Below are positions 51,701-64,000 of a stretch of DNA of 64,000 nt, in pieces. Each line of letters begins with the position of its first letter. Within the stretch, counting starts at the first letter, position 1. The position numbers were made by a program, and so were the translations under genes. The notes beneath the pieces were generated by a model, which saw only the letters and a program-made list of their open reading frames with translations, was not told the origin of the DNA and searched no databases. Origin of the DNA: Mugil cephalus (lineage: Eukaryota > Chordata > Actinopteri > Mugiliformes > Mugilidae); NCBI RefSeq assembly GCF_022458985.1, contig NC_061773.1, forward strand, positions 4,532,001-4,596,000, read 5' to 3'.

Positions 51701-52492
51701 TTATATCGGCGTTTTCTCTCTCCACGCGGCCTCGGGCCTTAGACTCCGCCTCTATGCGCAGAAGCTCATTCTTGTGTCTCAGCTCCATCTCATGCTGTAT
51801 CGTTGCTATGGAAACGCAGAACAACAAATCCATAAACCCCTGCTCATCATATCTGAAGTGTCATCATCAGCGCAGCAGAGGTGAGGTCACTACCTTTTCT
51901 CATGGCCTCCTGTTTTTGGACAGACTCCTCCTGTTTGCGGAGGTTCTCCTCGTTCAGAGCTTGCTGTTGGGAAAAAAAAATACATTGGTACGGATTCTCA
52001 TTCCAAAATATTTTATATAGAGCGCTTGAGGAGATATTCTCACCTGTTGCCTTAGCTGCTCCTCATATCGTTGCCTGGCCAGTTTATCTTGGTACTGAGC
52101 TCTCTGTGGAGAGACAATAAAAAAAACATCACCATGCAAATAAAATCTATTCAATGGTGGGGAAATGACAATAAAAACATTTTTTCTCTTACAGCTTGAT
52201 GCTGCTTCGTCTCCTCGTTTAGAGTTTTTCTCCTCTCCTCAGCCTGGATGCGTATCTGGTCTCCTTTCAGCTGCTCCACTGCTGCTTCGTACTCCTGTTA
52301 AAGTGACATGCAAAGGAAAACTTAACACACTAGAGAACGCTGAAGGTTCTTTGCCACGCTGTGACTGATGCAATTAAAAGTCCTAAAAACAATGAAGTAT
52401 GAACACATGGACCCACAGACGACTTTTAAGACACAGCACTTTGTTAGAATCGGATGATTTTCTACCATTCCTCACATGTTTTCATCTGTACT

Positions 52493-52537
<45 letters not shown>

Positions 52538-52832
52538 GCGCCCTTTAAATTAATTTTCAGTTGTCCTCAGACTAAAGTTGTCCTCTGTACCTTAATTTTA
52601 CTCTGGTGCTCCATCTGAGTGCTCTGTTCCTGCATTCGGGCCAGGTCCAGAGCTTCTTTGGCATGGCCTGCAGAAAGATGAGAGGGGACACACACAGCAC
52701 AATTATAAGATGTTACAGTGGTAGAGCTTTGTGTTTTTAAAAACGCCTCTTGTTGGATGTGGTTTTGTTTTCTTAGTAACATGATGCGCCTGCATCTGAA
52801 ATATGACAAAAAGATACAAGTGTTGGTGACCC

Positions 52833-52881
<49 letters not shown>

Positions 52882-53386
52882 TTGACTGCACGCCAGGTTG
52901 CAAGGTTGTGACCTTTGAACCGAGCCCCTCTTCGGATGAAGGTGGCTGCAGCACAGCTTCGATCTCTAATGCAATCAGTAACTTCACTTAATTGTAACCT
53001 TCAGTATCTGCTCCGGGGCTGGGCCTCATTATTTAAGCTATTGCATGACTGAAGCGACCACTACCATGAAGCATGAGAGGCAGACTGGAGCAGGACCCCT
53101 TGGCCATCATGGCTTTCTAAAGGCCGGCAAACTGTCCCAACCTGCATCTGCCTCCTCACCGGTGATCCACCCTGAACCCCCCTCAACACTTACGGGACTT
53201 GTCGAGCTCCTTGGCCGCCTGGGCAGCCCGCTCCAGCCCGGTGGGATCGAAGTTGCTCCATTTGTCCTTGGGTTTATCTCCGCCGCCTCCGGAGCCTCCG
53301 GCCGGCGGAGGTGGAGGTGGAGGCTGAACCGGTAAACCGGGAGGGGGTTCGGGCTGTCCCTTGTTCAGGCCGAACAGCCACGACAT
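48800..53386 (-). CDS. atad3: ATPase family AAA domain-containing protein 3 (mitochondrial)
   Basis: Inner-membrane AAA ATPase that contacts mitochondrial nucleoids and affects cholesterol import and membrane structure. Sixteen coding exons: 53386-53194, 52667-52591, 52294-52193, 52103-52044, 51963-51894, 51805-51640, 51472-51403, 50997-50842, 50749-50693, 50602-50477, 50383-50259, 50124-50073, 49986-49916, 49800-49633, 49493-49385, 49255-48800; about 685 residues. The N terminus ([10 protein letters not shown], Pro/Gly-rich, then [15 protein letters not shown]) matches ATAD3A. A charged coiled coil follows over exons 2-6, then the membrane segment [14 protein letters not shown]. Walker A is GPPGTGKT, Walker [12 protein letters not shown], and the sensor region is [16 protein letters not shown]. 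The last exon adds a Pro/Glu/Ala-rich tail of roughly 80-90 residues beyond the end of human ATAD3A (634 residues). The coding region looks intact. Confidence 0.95.
52500..52536. repeat. (GT)n microsatellite in atad3 intron 2
   Basis: Uninterrupted GT dinucleotide run between exons 2 and 3. Confidence 0.9.
52833..52879. repeat. (GT)n microsatellite in atad3 intron 1
   Basis: Second, longer GT run (over 20 units) between exons 1 and 2. Confidence 0.9.
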
Positions 53387-54803
53387 CTTACCGAGCAGAG
53401 ATAAAGCACAGTTTAGCCGGTTCCGTATGAACTGAGCACTGGCAGCTACCACAGTCTGTCACTGCACTTCCTCCACACGCGTGTCACGCCGCAGTCTTCT
53501 GCGCAGGTGCAGCTGAACATGCAGGTTTAGTTGAGTAACAGCAACGACGATTGGCTCGTACCGAGTATCCGTTCGTCTGATTAGCTGTTCCCGTAGAGGT
53601 CATTCATGTAGTCCCACCTTAAATCAGTACGGCAGCTGCAGAGGGTCATGTCATGTTCACAAGCACGAACGTCGTTTGCCTTTGGTTGCATCAGGCAACT
53701 TCTAGTTTTGTAAGTCACTGCTCATTTGACATTGATGTTATACCGTCTGTCCTTTATATCTAAAGGTTGTAGAGTGAGCGGTAGATGTGGGGCCCACTCT
53801 TTATTCTGGTTATTTTTCTTCCCCTAAATATGCTGTTGCAAACTGCAATTTTCCCCATTGTGGGACAAATAAAGGTTTTCTAACTCTAATCAGGAATAAA
53901 TGGCTTAACCAGTTTGTCTTCTCTAACATTTTGATACTGTAATTAGAAAGAACATCCAACACATTAAGTCACACCCTAAAGATTTCTAGCAAGCTTCACA
54001 AAATATTTATTTATTTTTAAATAGAGACAATAAAGACAAAAATATACATATCAAAATGTTTAATGAATCAAACATTTAGAGGACATTCTTACCATGTGAA
54101 ACGGTAAAATACATATTTACAAAGAAACAAGAAATAAAAAAACAAACAAAAAAAAACATCATCTTAAATTGCATACAATACACAAGAGGTTCTGAAAAGT
54201 GATCACATTCTCCCATCGTGACACTGGAGGACATCAGGAGGGTGGTAATGTTGCCGTCTGTGGACGTACATTTGCTAAACTGTTTGTTTCTATCCTGGAT
54301 TATCATGGCGTATCATGGTTTTGATAACTTAATTGTGTATCATTTCAAGAATATTCTCAGATGAAATGATAAATATCAATGACCTTAATAGTAGGATGAA
54401 AGATAAAGGTGTCACACATCATCTCATAGACACATTGTTTACAGGTATCACAGCATAGTAGCATCGTGAGCAAAGAAACTGTCTCCAGAGACACTGCTAC
54501 AGCAATCATCTGTCCTGCTATTGTGTCCAACATATTATTTCAGGGACATTACTCTGTGGGAAATGATGATTTGTTCATGCAGAAGAAGTCAGACAATGGA
54601 TCTCAAAACTTCATACTCAAGTGTCCAGCCAATTAAATTTCCTGGGGATTCTCAGTGAACTCAAATACTTGAGTTACCACATGTAAGATTAAAGTAAGGA
54701 GCTGTGTGTTTTGGTCTGATTGTTTAATAACCATCTCAATAATCCAAGAACACCGTTCTATCAACCACAACGCAAACTTAAATTCATGACTGTAGCAAGT
54801 GCT
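53387..54803. other. atad3 promoter side and mrpl20 3' flank
   Basis: 53,387-53,600 is CpG-rich and is the likely atad3 promoter. The rest is AT-rich, non-coding, and includes a TTTATTTATTT stretch near 54,005. No gene seen. Confidence 0.45.
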
Positions 54804-56041
54804 TTACTGCAGCGTGACAACGCGGGAGAAGATGCCCGGAGGCTCTTTGCCATCACCCAACGCAGCCCGGAAGCCTTCCTGTTGCCGAGCCTGTGCCAGT
54901 TTTGCAAGTGAGAGGAAGGACCGAGGTTCTGTGATGGCCAGGTCGCTGATGACTCGACGGTTGAGCTGAACGCTGGTCTGTACGGGGGAAATAAAGAGGC
55001 AGAATGAACAAAGACAAAGAGCATGGAGATGGGAGCAGTGCTGTCATGTCCAACACAACCAACCTTTGTGAGGTTGTGGATGAGGGCGGGGTACTTCATG
55101 CCATGTTCTCGTGTTGCTGCAGCAATGCGCGAGATCCAGAGCTGAAGAAATAGAAAAAATAACAGAAGGGCAACTCAGTTTAGATACAAATATTAGGGTG
55201 GCTCAGGTGAGGTGGCAAGATTTAAAAATAAACAGTGGCAACAGAAATCTAAATTACTTCATAAAAGAAAAACAAAATTGCTCCCTTTAATTATTTTGCT
55301 ATCAATCTGATATATACTGGTCAAGACAGAGTCTAGAGATTAGCTGGCGTCCTTATTTATGTGTTTATTAAATATATTAAATATACAGTAGTTGTTTCCG
55401 AGATCCATTAAAAAAAGACAGACTAGGGAGTTGGACACTTCCCACAACAAGGTTTCCAAAGGACATTAAAAACAATATTTCCAGAAAAAAAGAAAAAAAA
55501 ACTCTAAATGAGAAATGTCTAATTTGTCTATGTTCACCAGCTACTGTGTCTGTGCATTGTTGGAATAAATAAGTATTTGGGTCTTACCGTCCTCATGTTG
55601 CGTTTCTTGAACTGCCGACTTTTAGTGGCGTAGACAAAAGCCCTCCTGACGGAGCGCACAGCCAGACTGTAGCAGCGGTTCTTCCTGCCTCTGAAGTGCT
55701 GTTGGAGGATGACAACAACAAACCTAACTTAACCACTCTGATCATATTCGATTACCTCGACGAGGCGGGGGGGGATGTGTCATTGGTAGCATGTGCCATT
55801 TCTAAGCAGCACAATGACTCACCGATCAGGTAGTTCAAACGACACCTCGGTTAGCTAACAAACTTATTTCAGCATGCTGACATTAGACACGTGTTTTGAC
55901 AAGTATGAAACAGATATTAGACTACATAACTCCAGGAAATAGCCGCAACCCTACCCGTGCATGCTTCAGAAGTTCTTGGACTTTCCAGTATCTGTCGGCT
56001 CCACGGTTTCTTATCCAACAAGACAACGACAGAAACACCAT
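54804..56041 (-). CDS. mrpl20: Mitochondrial large ribosomal subunit protein bL20m
   Basis: Component of the mitochondrial 39S ribosomal subunit, an early-assembly rRNA-binding protein by homology to bacterial L20. Four coding exons, all phase 0: 56041-55955, 55698-55588, 55141-55064, 54977-54804. The protein is 149 residues, the same as human. Blocks seen in order: [71 protein letters not shown] and [14 protein letters not shown]. The N terminus is basic and amphipathic, as in a mitochondrial targeting sequence. It shares an upstream region with sdhb (head to head). Confidence 0.96.
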
Positions 56042-56518
56042 TTTAGTGCTCCAGTCAGTCCACTTCACCAAAGTTTCCCTTCTAAAAGACTCAAAATATT
56101 GGAATAAGTGACCTTAGCCGGTCCCAGGTGCATGCAGGCTCACTGTGATGCGAGTTCAGTTTCTCATGCCGTATCACGACTGACTGAGACGCGCTGGGTG
56201 CGTTCGTTTTAAACCCCGGGAAAGCGGAGCAGATGGCCAGAAAGGAGCCTGCGTTGTATTGGAACCAAACCAATTGATAAGTTGCTGCAGATGATTACAA
56301 TTTTGGGAGTAGAGGGACATCAGAAATAAATCTTGAAAACAAACGGTTACGCATTGTGCCTGAAATCCCTTAAATTTGAACTGTATTCTTGTGAGTGTCG
56401 TTTGATCCGGGATAGATCGGTGAGAGAAACGCGCGCTCCTGCCGAGTTGCGACGTAGCCGCATTGGATTCTGGGACAGCAGGCGGTGGAGGTCAGAGAAG
56501 AGAAACTCCAGCTTCAAA
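56042..56518. promoter_or_regulatory. Probable bidirectional promoter of mrpl20 and sdhb
   Basis: Only 477 bp separates the two divergent start codons. The sdhb-proximal part (about 56,410-56,500) is CpG-rich and holds ATTGG (inverted CCAAT) directly followed by ATTCTGGGA, a partial ZNF143/STAF-like site. The middle has AAACCCCGGGAAAGCGG. No TATA box is placed for either gene. This layout is common for genes of mitochondrial proteins. Confidence 0.6.
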
Positions 56519-61093
<4,575 letters not shown>

Positions 61094-62440
61094 AAACCTC
61101 TGTAGAAGCTCTTGTACAACTTGTCCCTCCATGATTAAATTATATATTGATTAACTGATATTGCTTATTGTGGTCTGAATGGCCAGTACACCAGTCGTCC
61201 TGCAGACTGCTGGGTGTAGCCTGTCATATGAAACAGGAGTGTGTGATCAGACGACTTGGTGTTACACAAACGCACATGTACAGTATGAATGCAGGAGAGA
61301 GAGAGTGTCTTAGTCTTACATGTACCATAACACAGGTATTTATCTCCAACTCTACTCCGTGTGCGTGTTTGTGTGAGTGGGAGATTTGATGCTGCGCATT
61401 TATGTAAAGATTTGGCTTTTTCTTGCATGTAAACATTTTTCTAGCTTGTTGCTTTTCAAACCAGTAGCTGGCTCACAAACATCCTGTGTATACAATCCAT
61501 AACACATCCAACACCAACAGCACCATTTGTGTTGAATTAAAATAAATGAAATACCTGCAGTTGTTTGTATTGTTCATGCAAGTTTAATGACACTCCTTTC
61601 ATCCACCCAGTGCTACATTAGCGCTTAGTGTCCTCTAGGTGTCGCTACTGTGCAGAATCAAACCATGGGAATTTTCCTACTCAAATCTTTCACAAAGGCA
61701 GATGACGGTGTAAAAAAAAAAGACGGTAGTCATTCAATGTGTCCCTTGCATTTAGAGCATGTAATTCGGCCTGAATTGAAACATGTAATATCAGCTTTAC
61801 ACCAACACCCAAACAATCCGACAATCACTGACATATATTCAGTGGTTGAAGGAGTTTTAATATTAAAGGCCGAATATGCTCCATACAGTTATCACATTTA
61901 TCCTCTATGAAAAAAGATCATACTGACGTGTCTTAAATGTGTTCAGCTGTATTAGATGATTTTATAGGGAATTAATAAGGTAAAATCACACAGATTACAC
62001 AAAATAAGCCTGTTATATAAGTATTTTATTTGCCTTTTAAATTTTATCCACAGAGCTTCTTAAAATAGAACCAGATAACAACCAGATTACTTGATTTAAT
62101 AAAACGTATCTGGTCTTATATTGGAAATTTACGCCGGCTTGTGTTGGTTGGTGTCTATTAGCAGACGTAAAAATAATAATAATAATAATAATTAAAAAAA
62201 AAACTTTAGATGAGGTAGAAAAAAATGTGAAACAAATCCCCTCCAAATAAATAAATAAAATCATAATACATGTAATAATGCAAACCAGTCTGGTCAAAAA
62301 TTAGATATAATTAAAGTACCTATTAGATACACGCAGTATTAATATACAGAAACGACACAATAATGCGATATTAATAAAAAACAAAAGTGTGTTGCAGTAT
62401 AATCTTACCAACATTTTTAGTAAAAATCTGACATGTTTAA
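61094..62440. other. sdhb 3' region and AT-rich intergenic DNA
   Basis: The sdhb polyadenylation signal ATTAAA is at 61134-61139. Beyond it the sequence is AT-rich, with an (AAT)n run near 62,170-62,195 and no gene seen. A minus-strand AATAAA (plus TTTATT, 62025-62030) could end a gene coming from the right. Confidence 0.4.
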
Positions 62441-62574
62441 TTTACTGAAATTAAGAAAATCTGTGAAGGATAAACGTAGTTGCTGATCATGTGACCTGAA
62501 CCAATCTTTGTGTTTCGATCTGATCTATAGTCCTCACGTCTGCAGCTCTTCGTGTGACTCAACAACCAGCACCC

Positions 62575-62760
62575 ATCAATAACGGGTCCCTTCATCTTCT
62601 GATAACCAGTTTGTTGCTGGGACCGGGGGTTGGCGGAGGCCGGGGACTGGACGGGGAGGAGACTGGAGATGTGGGGTGGTACAATGTGGCGCTGCGAGGT
62701 CCTCTGCACTCACAGGACGCATGAGAGCTGGTGAAGGTCGGAGCTAATTGGACCGAAGTT
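62575..62760 (-). other. GC-rich block, possible coding or UTR piece of a minus-strand gene
   Basis: The minus strand reads a Ser/Pro-rich peptide (TSPVSSPSSPRPPPTPGPSN then KLVIRR and a stop), within an island clearly richer in GC than the flanks. A second minus frame is also open through it (PVSAEDLAAPH...). No family recognised. It may be the last exon or a 3' UTR of a gene running in from beyond the window. Confidence 0.25.
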
Positions 62761-63775
62761 AGGTGAGGTCTGGGTTGTATTTTTTTCATTGATACATTTG
62801 TGGAATGAATTAGTCAAACAAAACCTAACTTTATTTATGCTGAGAACATGGTAGGAAAAATAAGGAGACAGGAGGTAATTATGTAAAGTTTGCATGCAGT
62901 GTTTCAAACCCACTGAAGCATTGGTGAGTTTTATTTTTTTTTCTGCATGCTGACCGAAGGATTGAGGAGGATTTTGCGTGTGTGTTAATGGCTGTTGAGA
63001 GTTGACATGTGGTCTTGTGTTTTCACTGGAGAGAAGAAGGAGGAGGAGGGACTTCACGGTCTGCGGCCATGGCACTGGAGAGAGGGAGAAACCAAAAAAA
63101 AGGCGAGAGTAGGGGTCGATGAGGGCACATGGAAAGATGATTTAGGATTCAGATTTGCATGGAAATGACAATGCAACATGGCTGACAGTAGGGCCTGTTA
63201 CTGTCCCCAGAAACGCTCAGTAATTTATGTGAAAGTGTGTGTCTCGTAGGTGGGGGGAGATGGGGTCTCTGTAGCTGGAAAGTGAAGGACTCTTGGCGGG
63301 AGGGGGGGCTGTAATCACTCCCAGATGTGCACTGTGAAAACATATGGTTTCCGATAGCCACTGCGATGCACAAGAAGAATAGTTTGTATGTGTGTGTGTT
63401 AAACTGGTACACAATCAGATTTAGTGACATGCATGCACAACTTGTGCAAACAGTGTTTCAATCACGTTTTGTGTCCTGTGCGGCCTCACAAAAATCTGCA
63501 TGCAGTCACATACAGTGGGGGGAAAAAAAGCACCACAGTGTGGGATGTGAACAAAACCACTGCTTAACGTTGAGTGTATGAAGTTGTCCACAGTGCTGCG
63601 ATGGAGGAGGAGCATTCATACTTTCCACAAAGTGGAAAAGCAGTGAATGGTTTTACTGTATGTAACAGTGTGACTTCCTGAACCTAACTGACAACTTATA
63701 AAAAAAAAAAAAGCGGATGTCTTTGAGATGTCTTTGTGGTGTCAGTGTTCGTGTTATTTTGTCCACTTGTCATTT

Positions 63776-63812
63776 TTACTGAGTCCGAAGAAGCTCTTTG
63801 ATGGTTGGGGCT
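63776..63812 (-). other. Candidate terminal mini-exon of an off-window minus-strand gene
   Basis: On the minus strand a long pyrimidine tract ends in CTTCTTCTCCAG, followed by a short frame reading PTIKELLRTQ and a TAA stop. The splice acceptor is strong, but the peptide is too short to identify. Confidence 0.25.
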
Positions 63813-63975
63813 GGAGAAGAAGAAGAAAGAAAAAGGGGGAGAGAGGAGGGGGAAGGGTTTGAGGAAATGACCACTGAGGGCGACAGAGGGGAAATGAAGG
63901 ATGTGGAGACAGAGGGAGGGAGGGAGAGAGGGAGGGATGAGGGGAACTCGGAGAGAGGGGTGGGGTTGAGGGGTC
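63808..63975. repeat. Purine-rich (GA) tract
   Basis: About 165 bp in which the plus strand is overwhelmingly A and G (GGGAGGGAGGGAGAGAGGGA and similar), interrupted by few pyrimidines. Such tracts can form triplex or G-rich structures. On the other strand the tract could be the pyrimidine part of a splice acceptor. Confidence 0.75.
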
Positions 63976-64000
63976 CACTGTTTCTTTTCCTGGAATGCAG

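Overview
The window reads as nuclear DNA of a ray-finned fish, probably a percomorph. Evidence: short-intron vertebrate genes, two class A-related (V1R-like) olfactory receptor genes whose intron patterns fit teleost ora3 and ora4, (CA)n and (TATC)n tracts, and typical fish repeats (CR1/L2-type LINE pieces, a Tc1-like transposon, a solo LTR). The gene block matches the human 1p36.33 neighbourhood (MRPL20, VWA1, ATAD3, TMEM240, SSU72, FNDC10), with sdhb joined on.

Layout. 1-19,740 holds no gene I can support. Its main structure is a 3.2-kb near-perfect palindromic transposon (696-3912, 8-bp target duplication). Two copies of a dispersed repeat follow, one of them split by a solo LTR (8455-8802), along with two decayed LINE pieces. 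19,741-26,540 (+) is vwa1, an extracellular matrix VWA plus three-FN3 protein. 29,419-31,443 (+) and 33,403-32,212 (-) are two convergent V1R-like receptor genes with four and two coding exons. 35,642-36,640 (+) is single-exon fndc10. 38,497-42,556 (+) is ssu72, the RNA polymerase II CTD phosphatase. 44,164-46,430 (+) is tmem240, whose first exon is not resolved. 47,106-48,262 is a dead Tc1-like transposon. 53,386-48,800 (-) is atad3 in 16 coding exons. 56,041-54,804 (-) is mrpl20. 56,519-61,093 (+) is sdhb. The last 2.9 kb shows only hints of a minus-strand gene end and a long purine-rich tract.

Three adjacent genes (atad3, mrpl20, sdhb) make mitochondrial proteins: an inner-membrane AAA ATPase, a large-ribosomal-subunit protein and the iron-sulfur subunit of complex II. 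mrpl20 and sdhb are head to head, with 477 bp between start codons, so a shared promoter is likely. Compared with human, the fndc10-ssu72-tmem240-atad3 segment is inverted relative to vwa1, and the ora pair lies at one edge of that segment.

All exon borders were read by eye from GT-AG sites and checked for reading phase. Every complete gene closes to a whole number of codons. I see no clearly new multi-gene system. The most unusual objects are the giant palindromic element, the intron-containing receptor pair and the shared mitochondrial promoter.
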